Source: a virus. From it: a stretch of 22,454 nucleotides of DNA. The notes beneath the pieces were generated by a model. It worked only from the letters and a program-made list of their open reading frames with translations. It did no database searches and was not told the origin of the DNA. Shown piece by piece: positions 14,909 through 21,356 of the stretch. Location of the stretch: positions 1 through 22,454 of the IMG/VR virus record IMGVR_UViG_3300025418_000046, one strand, 5' to 3'. The first letter of the stretch is position 1; each line of letters opens with the position of its first letter. Made by a program: the position numbers and the translations under genes.

Positions 14909-17100
14909 CAACGTCTCCCATCTGGTTTGATGTCAAGCCTGCTCAAGCCAGACTGCCATGCAACGCCAAGGCCGGTAGATTGGATCTTGTACGAAATCTG
15001 ACGGCCACGCAAACGGGTGTAAACCTCGCCTGTAAATTGCTGAATGTTGTACTCTTGAGGGCTTGGAACCGAATAAACCTGAGAACTTTGCACGGCAGGT
15101 GATGCAGCATTGCCAGGCGCTGCGCCAGAGTTTTGACGTGGAATCAATTGCACGGTCACCGATGGGTTGGCCACCGTAGAGCCGTTGAAGTTGATGTCAG
15201 GCAACATGCGCCAGACAAAACCAAAGTTCTGTCCCTGTGCAATGTCAAAGTCAGACGATTGAACATAAGAAACAATCGGCTGTGGGCTGGATGTAGCCAC
15301 GTCATCCACGCCGTTTTCATGGTACAGAAGTCGGCTGTTGTAATCTGCAGCAATAGGGTAACCCCTAATAGCCGTGTCAATCCATGCAGTCCGAGCCATG
15401 GTTCCATACGTCCAGACCTGATCTGCGTAGTTGTAGATCACGTATTTGTCAACCGAATTGTTGCTGCTTTCATTACTAACGTAGAACCACCAGACTTCGT
15501 TAAAGCCTTCATTGGCTCCAGCAAACACTTGATAAGACTGTCCTAAGTTGATGTCATCAAAGATGTATTGACGCAAGGTACATGGCAAAGTCTGAACAGT
15601 ACCGGTGTACATATAGAACTTGCCCAGCCCCATCCAATATGTCACGTTGTTAACCGTGATCATCGCATTGGGTCCAATCACCGAGATGTTGTCCATCAAG
15701 ATGTTGAAGCTCCAAACGTAGGGAGCACCGATGTACTGCATGGTGTACAGCGCCGAATCTGTCCAAATCAAAATCTCTTGACGGGTTGCACGAGCACCCA
15801 CAATGTACGAACCATTGGACAACGGGAACTCGCCTGATTGATTGGTAACCGCAGGCACCCACTGATATTGGTTAGCTTGGTCAGACCAGCGAACCAACAT
15901 AGGGTTGAATGGTGTATTTGGAGTCCCAGAAACGTAAGAATTAGCACCAAAAGCAATCACAAACTCTTGGATTGCAGAAGAAATTACTTGGTAAGTTGAG
16001 TTTGGAACATATGTCCCAGAATATCCTGCAGTTGTTGACAAATACTGCAAAGATTGTGCTCGTGTATTTACGCCAGTTGATGCTTGCCAATAATAGATTG
16101 AGCCTCCACGAGGAGCAATTAACAAGTCTTGGCCATAGTTGTCGTTAGACCACAGACGAAGCTGGTAAGCAATACCTGTGCTGTAAGCCGTTCCCCAAGC
16201 ACGTGATCCATAAGGTGGATGCACGGTAACTGTGCCGCCACCAGTTGTGGTTGATGTGGCTGTCAACCCAGTTGGCAGCGTAATGTTGTAAGTGTTAGTT
16301 GTGACTCCAGAGATAACAAACGTATTGTTAATCTGGTTTGCCAAAATTCCTGCAACAGCAGATGCACCAGTGAAAGATACATATTGGCCATTTGTATATC
16401 CATGAGCCGTTTGCGTAACCGTGATGGTAGAGCTGCTGGATGTTGTTGCAAATGGATTGGTCAGCGTAACGTAGTTACCCACGCTGCCGCCCCATGGTCC
16501 AGTTCCCCAGCCAGTACCAATTACCGTGGTGTTATTACCAGATGGATATTCATACTGTGCGGTAACAGAAGATCCACCACCAGTGCCTGTTCCGGTAGCT
16601 GTAGTAGCTGACGTAATTGTGTACGTTGTAATACTTGGAACTGCATTAACTCGATATTCACCGCTAATAGTGACGCCATTGAAGGGCGTTGCCCCACTGA
16701 AAATAACGTAATCACCAATGTTTGGGATGTAAGTTGCATCAGTTACGGTCACCACATTACTTCCATTAACGGTTGCAAAAGGGTTAGATAACGTATCTGT
16801 GCTGCCTGCTGCTGGGTAGTAGATTGGCGTAATGTCGTTGTACGTGCCACCGTAAAAAATATAGTACTTAGATTCTGTTCCAAGCCCTAAATACAAAGCG
16901 CCAGACAATGCTTCCCAGTTCCAAATAGAACGAGCGTAACCAATGAATTGGCTGGTCGAAACTTGAGTCCAGCCACCGATTTTTTCAGGTTGACCAGATC
17001 GAAAACGAATTTTGTCGCCGCTGTACCAACCACCCTTGTTTGAATAGTCAGTACCTTCGCGGTTTAATCCAGCTTTAAACTCAAGATTTTGTAATGGCAT
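14908..17100 (-). CDS. Tail/connector-like structural protein, 730 aa, with a duplicated beta module
   Basis: Starts at ATG 17100. The N-terminus, MPLQNLEFKAGLNREGTDYS then GGWYSGDKIRFRSGQPEKIG, is one I recall from podovirus-type tail or packaged-DNA-stabilisation proteins (comparable in position to P22 gp10 or T7 gp12), though the exact assignment is uncertain. Residues 106-182 and 215-293 are two copies of a beta-rich module, each opening with NPFAT and closing with a GGG turn. The rest is strand-rich with many aromatic residues (for example WSFNILMDNISVIGPNAMI) and fits a beta-propeller-like body. The C-terminus has an RGRQISYKIQSTGLGVAW strand followed by RLDIKPDGRR. The 15-base gap from the endolysin gene contains only a weak GGGA site. 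Confidence 0.8.
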   Translation of the reverse strand: MPLQNLEFKAGLNREGTDYSNKGGWYSGDKIRFRSGQPEKIGGWTQVSTSQFIGYARSIWNWEALSGALYLGLGTESKYYIFYGGTYNDITPIYYPAAGSTDTLSNPFATVNGSNVVTVTDATYIPNIGDYVIFSGATPFNGVTISGEYRVNAVPSITTYTITSATTATGTGTGGGSSVTAQYEYPSGNNTTVIGTGWGTGPWGGSVGNYVTLTNPFATTSSSSTITVTQTAHGYTNGQYVSFTGASAVAGILANQINNTFVISGVTTNTYNITLPTGLTATSTTTGGGTVTVHPPYGSRAWGTAYSTGIAYQLRLWSNDNYGQDLLIAPRGGSIYYWQASTGVNTRAQSLQYLSTTAGYSGTYVPNSTYQVISSAIQEFVIAFGANSYVSGTPNTPFNPMLVRWSDQANQYQWVPAVTNQSGEFPLSNGSYIVGARATRQEILIWTDSALYTMQYIGAPYVWSFNILMDNISVIGPNAMITVNNVTYWMGLGKFYMYTGTVQTLPCTLRQYIFDDINLGQSYQVFAGANEGFNEVWWFYVSNESSNNSVDKYVIYNYADQVWTYGTMARTAWIDTAIRGYPIAADYNSRLLYHENGVDDVATSSPQPIVSYVQSSDFDIAQGQNFGFVWRMLPDINFNGSTVANPSVTVQLIPRQNSGAAPGNAASPAVQSSQVYSVPSPQEYNIQQFTGEVYTRLRGRQISYKIQSTGLGVAWQSGLSRLDIKPDGRR
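16222..16785 (-). repeat. Diverged tandem protein-level duplication inside the 730-aa gene
   Basis: Two modules of about 77-79 residues, at 16785-16555 (residues 106-182) and 16458-16222 (residues 215-293), share the order NPFAT, a Val-Thr-Val-Thr strand, G-x-Y-V-x-F-x-G-A, a Tyr-x-Ile-T strand and a terminal GGG turn. They resemble the FCCH-like beta modules annotated in many phage tail proteins. Similarity is visible in the protein and is weak in DNA. Confidence 0.6.
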
Positions 17101-17115
17101 GGCGTCATTTTCCCA

Positions 17116-17715
17116 TTAAGCGCTTAGAACGGCAATAGCATGTTTTGTCAATGCTACCCGCTCTTCAAGCCCAAACGTGCCGCCATTGATGATCTTGGTT
17201 ACTTTTGTCCAATCTTCTGCGTCCGCCGCAGCGTTCAGGTTGTGGGTTGACCAAAACCAACCTGCACTCAGCGCAGCGTATTTAGGTGTGGACACCAGAT
17301 CGGGGTTGGCCACCAAATCGGTACCGATGGCCTGACCGCAGTGCCAGTAGCTATCATGCCCGGTAAGCTGGATCGCACCCCGACCACGGAACCGATACCC
17401 GTCCCCAGACGCTTCGTCACGATTGCCCATGCGTGAGGCGTAAACTTTGTTGGCGATGCGTTGCGGCTGGTGGGCGTAGGCATTTGCAATCTCCATGGTT
17501 GGAAACCGTTGTGGCCAGAGTTTATGCAACGTCTCGGCCTTGTAGTTTAGATTCTCCTCCAAAGTCTTGAAGTGATTGCACTCATGGCTGCACTGTCCGA
17601 TGAACGCCGCCTGCTGATCCACGGTGGCGATGCCAAACTTGGCAAATGTCTCGTTCAGTGGGCTGACCCACTCAATGCCAATGCCCAGTTGTTGCAGTTG
17701 GAGTGCATTAATCAT
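17116..17715 (-). CDS. GH19 (chitinase-like) endolysin, 199 aa
   Basis: Cuts the glycan strands of host peptidoglycan at the end of infection. GH19 signatures are clear: FIGQCSHECNHFKTLEENLN with E45 as the likely acid catalyst, SRMGNRDEASGDGYRFRGRG with E101 in the place of the second catalytic glutamate, and the conserved GRGAIQLTG (111-119). WFWSTHNLNAAAD and TKIINGG are also family features. It is a single catalytic domain of normal size without a wall-binding domain. There is no signal peptide, so export should depend on the holin. Its ATG overlaps the Rz stop by 4 bases (ATGA), so it is coupled to the spanin gene. Assignment to GH19 is secure; the exact bond specificity is not shown by the sequence. 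Confidence 0.95.
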   Translation of the reverse strand: MINALQLQQLGIGIEWVSPLNETFAKFGIATVDQQAAFIGQCSHECNHFKTLEENLNYKAETLHKLWPQRFPTMEIANAYAHQPQRIANKVYASRMGNRDEASGDGYRFRGRGAIQLTGHDSYWHCGQAIGTDLVANPDLVSTPKYAALSAGWFWSTHNLNAAADAEDWTKVTKIINGGTFGLEERVALTKHAIAVLSA

Positions 17716-18176
17716 TTCTTGCCCCCGTTCATCACTTTGAAGACTTCCATGTAAGCGTCAATGCAGGCATTCAATTGCCTTGTGTTGGCGTCGCCTTGGT
17801 CGGTGATGGCGACAAGAGATTGAGCAGCCGCTGGGTCAAGTTCGGCTCTTGCTTGAACGCTATTTCCGCAGGAAGAGGTGGCATCTGAGGAGGCTGGTAC
17901 GGGGCGGGTGGCGATAGAAAGCCGCAACTGGCCAGAGGCAATAGCAGCATCACGCTTTTGTATTTGAACTTTGGCATCTTGGTTGGCCTTCACAAGTTGA
18001 GTTGATAGGTCGGTCACACGCTGGGCAGCCTCTTGTTCAAGCCCACGCGCCTTCTCGTTGAGTTTGGCAATCTCGGCTTCTTGCTCAAGGTAGGCAATGT
18101 GGTGCCCTTCAAAGAAGGAGGCCGCCACCAAGGCTGCGATGCCAATCAGGACGTAGGGGTTGAACAAGCTAAACAT
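17712..18176 (-). CDS. Rz: Rz-like inner-membrane spanin, 154 aa
   Basis: Spanins fuse the inner and outer membranes in the last step of Gram-negative lysis. The protein has an N-terminal membrane anchor (about residues 5-23, NPYVLIGIAALVAASFF), then a long charged coiled coil (about 28-80), then a periplasmic C-terminal part with two cysteines (in SSCGNS and LNACIDAY). This architecture and length match Rz. The start ATG 18176 lies one base after the holin stop (TGATATG), with AAAGG just upstream. A lipoprotein gene in another frame is wholly contained within it, the usual Rz/Rz1 arrangement. Confidence 0.9.
   Translation of the reverse strand: MFSLFNPYVLIGIAALVAASFFEGHHIAYLEQEAEIAKLNEKARGLEQEAAQRVTDLSTQLVKANQDAKVQIQKRDAAIASGQLRLSIATRPVPASSDATSSCGNSVQARAELDPAAAQSLVAITDQGDANTRQLNACIDAYMEVFKVMNGGKK
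17771..17977 (-). CDS. Rz1: Rz1-like outer-membrane spanin lipoprotein, 68 aa, nested in Rz
   Basis: Read in a different frame entirely inside the Rz gene. The short signal peptide has two lysines, a hydrophobic run and lipobox LASC (residues 15-18), predicting a mature lipoprotein of about 51 residues beginning with Cys18. The mature part is proline-rich (SPPAPYQPPQMPPLP), the hallmark of Rz1. ATG 17977 has no strong ribosome site, which is common for embedded Rz1 genes that may rely on translation of Rz. It should be tethered to the outer membrane and pair with Rz across the periplasm. Confidence 0.88.
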   Translation of the reverse strand: MPKFKYKSVMLLLPLASCGFLSPPAPYQPPQMPPLPAEIAFKQEPNLTQRLLNLLSPSPTKATPTQGN

Positions 18177-18177
18177 A

Positions 18178-18654
18178 TCAGCCTTTCACGCTTTGACGGG
18201 CTTCTGCCATGGCTGCACGTTCTTCGTCAGACTCAAGATGATGCGGAGGCGTCATAGGGGCTGGTGGGGGTGTCCAACCAGCCGTAGGAGCCATCATCAC
18301 GACTGGGGCAGGCGGAGGTGGCGGCGGAGCCACATAAGCCGCTGTGTTGGCCTTGGCCGCATTCATCATGTCTTTGGCCTCGTTGCTGACGCCTTTGGTC
18401 AAGATGCCGCCGATGCCGCCCACAATCAGCAAAACTATGTCGTTGAGCATCTTGGTGTAGGCCTGATCAATCGGAGCCATCTGTTTGATGGGCTGGGTGA
18501 CAAAGGTCACAGAGTACAGAAAGGCGAAGGTGATAAACGCAAAAATGAGCGTCACCATGATGACGACAAACGCCCGAACTCGGACGTCTATCTCATCGGC
18601 AGTTAGCCGTACATTGCTGCGGTTGGACAGGAGCTTGAGCAGGATTTCCTTCAA
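18178..18654 (-). CDS. Probable holin, 158 aa, TTG start
   Basis: I place the start at TTG 18654: GGAG (18662-18665) lies 7 bases upstream, and the protein then begins with a short charged helix (KEILLKLLSNRSNVRLTADE). The longer reading to 18807 would overlap most of the lipoprotein gene and adds an unlikely Pro/Lys-rich leader. Two membrane segments follow, about residues 28-50 and 70-86 (DIVLLIVGGIGGIL), separated by a short polar loop. The C-terminal tail has a run of seven prolines and a charged end. Size, two helices and position just before Rz/Rz1 and endolysin suggest a holin that times lysis. No family-specific motif confirms it. Confidence 0.65.
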   Translation of the reverse strand: MKEILLKLLSNRSNVRLTADEIDVRVRAFVVIMVTLIFAFITFAFLYSVTFVTQPIKQMAPIDQAYTKMLNDIVLLIVGGIGGILTKGVSNEAKDMMNAAKANTAAYVAPPPPPPAPVVMMAPTAGWTPPPAPMTPPHHLESDEERAAMAEARQSVKG

Positions 18655-18829
18655 TTTTCTTCTCCAGAATTGGTGCCACAAGATATTCGGGGCAGGTTTG
18701 CGAAAAGTCACACGCTGGGTGCTGGCACTCGGCGTCTTGGAAATGTTTGGGGTCTTGGCAGGTATAGCGATAGCGATCTTCGCAACCAATAAGTATCCAA
18801 CAGACAAAAATAAGTATACAAAACCTCAT
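18593..18829 (-). CDS. Small cysteine-rich lipoprotein, 78 aa
   Basis: ATG 18829 overlaps the stop of the preceding gene by one base (TAATG) and has a perfect AAGGAG 5 bases upstream. The signal peptide MRFCILIFVCWILIGC ends in lipobox LIGC with Cys16 as the lipid site. The mature part starts EDRYRYTCQDP and holds six further cysteines, so disulfides in the periplasm are likely. I recall similar small proteins with a DRYRY-C-QDP start beside holins in aquatic phages, but I know no function. It overlaps the holin candidate's start by 62 bases in another frame. It could take part in lysis or modify the envelope; a second spanin-like role is speculative. Confidence 0.82.
   Translation of the reverse strand: MRFCILIFVCWILIGCEDRYRYTCQDPKHFQDAECQHPACDFSQTCPEYLVAPILEKKIEGNPAQAPVQPQQCTANCR
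18662..18665 (-). promoter_or_regulatory. Ribosome binding site supporting the TTG start of the holin candidate
   Basis: The minus strand reads GGAGAAGAAAATTG: GGAG, 7 bases, then TTG. It lies inside the cysteine-rich lipoprotein gene. No comparable site precedes the ATG at 18807. Confidence 0.55.
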
Positions 18830-19131
18830 TACTTCTCCTTTTGTTCTTGAAGCTCTTTTTCCAGCTTTTCAAGACGTTGAATCTTTCTTTCAATCCGACG
18901 CTCCGCAGCGTTCAGGCGCTTTTCGTTGTCAATCGCAATCAACACGCCGATGGGCACAATCAAGAAGATGACCACGGCCAACACAGTTATCCCGACCACA
19001 AACCAGCGCGTGTCGTCACGAGCCATTTGAGCGACAGTAGAAAGCCCCACATCCATGCCACCAGCAGAGTCACCGTAGCCACTATTAACGCCCGGTCTAT
19101 TCTGTGGTTTCTGAGGAGTTCGCGTCGCCAT
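18829..19131 (-). CDS. Small membrane protein with C-terminal coiled coil, 100 aa
   Basis: Starts at ATG 19131 with a weak GGAC site. Residues 1-40 are polar and Gly/Pro/Asn-rich. One strong membrane segment spans about 43-67 (WFVVGITVLAVVIFLIVPIG). Residues 70-100 are a charged helix with heptad-like spacing (ERRIERKIQRLEKLEKELQE). Its first 145 bases overlap the 3' end of the 253-aa gene in another frame. Its place between membrane and lysis genes suggests a role as holin partner, antiholin or envelope protein, but nothing in the sequence decides this. Confidence 0.75.
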   Translation of the reverse strand: MATRTPQKPQNRPGVNSGYGDSAGGMDVGLSTVAQMARDDTRWFVVGITVLAVVIFLIVPIGVLIAIDNEKRLNAAERRIERKIQRLEKLEKELQEQKEK

Positions 19132-19748
19132 TTTGCGTCCGTTTCTTTCTTCTGCTTGACTTGCCGAGCAAACTCCTGCTCTTCCAGAATTTCATTGTAC
19201 GTTTTTAAGAAGTTAGAGTACAAGTCCTGTAGCCCCAGCTCCTCCGGCGTGTACACCATCGCCTCCCTAACCTGCACGCCCATCTGCTTCAACTGCCAGC
19301 GAATCTCAATCAGGTCGATGGCATTCGTTGCTACCTCTTCCGTTGTGCTGGAATCGGCTTCCAGCTCTTGGCAGTGAATGTTCAACTCCCTGATCGACTC
19401 AAAGTAAACCTTTAGATGCTCGCAAATCTCATGGACAGCCCTTGATTGAAACTGTTCATACGTAAGCTCTGGTTCTTTTTCTTTTGCTCGTCGTGCGGGT
19501 GTTTTCTCTTCATCGGGTCTTCCGACGGGAACGGCCACTGGCTGCTTTGGCTGAACTCTAAAAAGACCTTTGAACCAACCCCAAAGACCTGTGACCTCTT
19601 GGTAAATGGCCTTGGCGTCACCGATGGTTTGCTCAACACCTTTCTTGAAGTTGCTGATCTCAGCCCGGCCTTCGGAGAGCATTTGACAGCCGCTTTTGAT
19701 AGCAGCCACCGCGCTTTGCGCCATAAAGAGCAGGCTGATTGGATCCAC
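18987..19748 (-). CDS. Unknown protein with C-terminal membrane anchor, 253 aa, GTG start
   Basis: The start is GTG 19748, giving MDPISLLFMAQSAVAAIKSG; a downstream ATG at 19724 (MAQSAV) is the alternative. Residues 1-60 form an amphipathic, partly hydrophobic region (GLWGWFKGLF near 54-63). A Pro/Lys-rich linker (about 66-95) and a long charged helical region (about 95-215) follow, and then a membrane segment near 220-244 (ALIVATVTLLVAWMWGFLL). The protein is probably anchored in the inner membrane. It lies 3 bases after the tail-collar gene and opens the membrane/lysis cassette. I recall similar proteins in uncultured phages without known function. Confidence 0.75.
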   Translation of the reverse strand: MDPISLLFMAQSAVAAIKSGCQMLSEGRAEISNFKKGVEQTIGDAKAIYQEVTGLWGWFKGLFRVQPKQPVAVPVGRPDEEKTPARRAKEKEPELTYEQFQSRAVHEICEHLKVYFESIRELNIHCQELEADSSTTEEVATNAIDLIEIRWQLKQMGVQVREAMVYTPEELGLQDLYSNFLKTYNEILEEQEFARQVKQKKETDAKWRRELLRNHRIDRALIVATVTLLVAWMWGFLLSLKWLVTTRAGLWSG

Positions 19749-19751
19749 ATC

Positions 19752-20867
19752 TTAGGTTTTGATGATGAAGTAAATGCCCAAATATGGAGAAATTGTATTC
19801 ATCGCACTATTTGTAGTGGAGTTGTTGCCCACCGTGATGCCGGTTGTCGCGGTGCTTGTGTTGTCTGTATATGTGCTTGTCAAACAAGGTGTCGAGCTGC
19901 CCGATTGAGGAGCCGCATTGTAAGCATGTGCGTATGTGTGGTTGTGGCCCGGGTCTGTCACAGGGTGGGTGTGAGCAGGGAGGTTGTTTGCCACAATCGT
20001 TGTTGTTGCCGAACCACCGGTAGCGCCAACAGACGCAGCAGTAGACCCAACACCAATTGGCATACGGTCTGCATAGTTTGGCAGGTTGAACGTGGTTGAC
20101 CCATCGCCCGAACCGAAAGTTGTTCCAACAATTGCAAACAAAGCTGCATAGGTTGTACGAGAAATAGCTGAGCCGTTACAGAGCAAATATCCACTAGGAG
20201 CCGAAGAAGTCGGCCACATGTTGATCGTGCCGGTAATTGCAGCTGATGCCAAAGCTGTTTGCGTAAACGCAGTGGTTGCAATTTTTGTGGAGTTATCTCC
20301 TGTAGTCGGCGTAGGAGCAGTAGCAACTCCGGTTAGTGCTGTTGTTCCAGTAACAGAAAGATTCCCGCCAACACTCAAGTTTCCAGTATCAGACTCACCA
20401 GAAGCAGTCAAAGTGCCGTTGACAAAGAAGTTACCTGCAGATCCTGTTTGTGCAGAGTAAAACCCTGCGCCATTTCCAGAAACGTTAGACGCATCGCAAT
20501 AACATTGGGCGGTCACGTTGGCTGGAATGTTCAGGCTCTGAGATCCACCCGAAGCCGACATGGTGATCGTCTGGGATGTGTTGTTGACAACTACATAGAA
20601 CTTATTGACAAGAGGTGCGGTAATTGTCACCGTTGCCGTTGGAGATCCGGCAAAGATAAGCACCATGGACCTAGCATCATCATATGTCCCGTTATAGGAC
20701 TTCAGAGTGTATGTGGTCAACCCAGTTAGGGAAATGGCAACCACGCCAGTGATGGCTTCTTCGACCAAAGTGCCAAAGTTGTAGTTGGTTGTATCTCCCC
20801 ATGTACCAGCTTGATCACCGTCACCAATCAGAGCAAGTCGTAAGGAAGTTGAATATTGAGTTGTCAT
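19752..20867 (-). CDS. Tail fibre protein with phage tail-collar domain, 371 aa
   Basis: ATG 20867 has AAAGGA 7 bases upstream. The N-terminal LRLALIGDGDQAGTWGDTTN (9-28) and following FGTLVEEAITG is a virion-attachment-type domain found at the head of many phage fibres. A beta-rich shaft (about 45-200) contains repeated Gly/Ser/Thr strands. The tail-collar domain lies at about 212-275: GTINMWPTSSAPSGYLLCNG, then YAALFAIVGTTFG and TFNLPNYADRMPIGVG. The His-rich end NNLPAHTHPVTDPGHNHTY follows the collar, as in microcystin-dependent-protein-like fibres, where His may bind metal. It probably forms a trimeric distal fibre contacting the host surface. Confidence 0.88.
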   Translation of the reverse strand: MTTQYSTSLRLALIGDGDQAGTWGDTTNYNFGTLVEEAITGVVAISLTGLTTYTLKSYNGTYDDARSMVLIFAGSPTATVTITAPLVNKFYVVVNNTSQTITMSASGGSQSLNIPANVTAQCYCDASNVSGNGAGFYSAQTGSAGNFFVNGTLTASGESDTGNLSVGGNLSVTGTTALTGVATAPTPTTGDNSTKIATTAFTQTALASAAITGTINMWPTSSAPSGYLLCNGSAISRTTYAALFAIVGTTFGSGDGSTTFNLPNYADRMPIGVGSTAASVGATGGSATTTIVANNLPAHTHPVTDPGHNHTYAHAYNAAPQSGSSTPCLTSTYTDNTSTATTGITVGNNSTTNSAMNTISPYLGIYFIIKT

Positions 20868-20882
20868 GGTGTGTTCCTTTTT

Positions 20883-21353
20883 TTATTGTTTGGCAGCGGC
20901 GACTGGGTCTAACGCCCATGTCACAGTAGATGCTGTAATCAGGCTTGGAATGTCTGTGGCGGCGGCAATGGCTGCACGCGCCGTTTGAGCTTCGGAGCGA
21001 ATCTGAGCACGCCAAGTCTTCCAGCTTGCATCCAATGCTGCGCCAGTCTCAGCGGCTTTAATGGCCATGTAATCGCTTGGAGACAGCAAAGAATGAGCCG
21101 TGGCATTGATCTGTGCTGTGGCGCTGTCTTTGAGCTGAGTCAAGTCTTTGGGCGTTGCAGTGAACGTGCCGTCAGAGTTTGCGGTGACCCAGTAGTAGCG
21201 ATCATCAGGGCGTGGCTGATCCGCAACCTCCGTGATGCCAATGGCTTCTTTCTCCGCAAGCGTTGAAAGACGCAACCAGTTGGCTGGATATTGCACACCG
21301 TTGTGCTCAAAAGCATTGTCGGGGCTGAGTGGTTGTCCGTTTAGTAAAAACAT
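20883..21353 (-). CDS. Fibre-associated small protein, 156 aa (possible tail-fibre assembly protein)
   Basis: ATG 21353 has a GAGG site that overlaps the preceding gene's TAA stop, so translation is linked. The N-terminus MFLLNGQPLSPDNAF with a following YPANWLRLSTLAEKEAIGI and RPDDRYYWV is a pattern I recall from small phage proteins next to fibre genes. The C-terminal half is Ala-rich and helical (DASWKTWRAQIRSEAQTARA). Lying between two fibre genes it could be a chaperone or assembly factor, or a small virion protein. No catalytic or membrane feature is visible. Confidence 0.7.
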   Translation of the reverse strand: MFLLNGQPLSPDNAFEHNGVQYPANWLRLSTLAEKEAIGITEVADQPRPDDRYYWVTANSDGTFTATPKDLTQLKDSATAQINATAHSLLSPSDYMAIKAAETGAALDASWKTWRAQIRSEAQTARAAIAAATDIPSLITASTVTWALDPVAAAKQ

Positions 21354-21356
21354 GAG

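Noticed and set aside
18655-18807. N-terminal extension of the holin candidate to the ATG at 18807
   Set aside because: The extension overlaps most of the well-supported lipoprotein gene and has no good ribosome site, while the TTG at 18654 has GGAG at 7 bases.
19412-19750. 112-codon minus-strand frame starting ATG at 19750, two bases from the GTG start of the 253-aa gene
   Set aside because: It is out of frame, basic and Ser/Arg/Lys-rich without recognisable structure. The GTG-started frame has an amphipathic head, a charged helical region and a membrane anchor.
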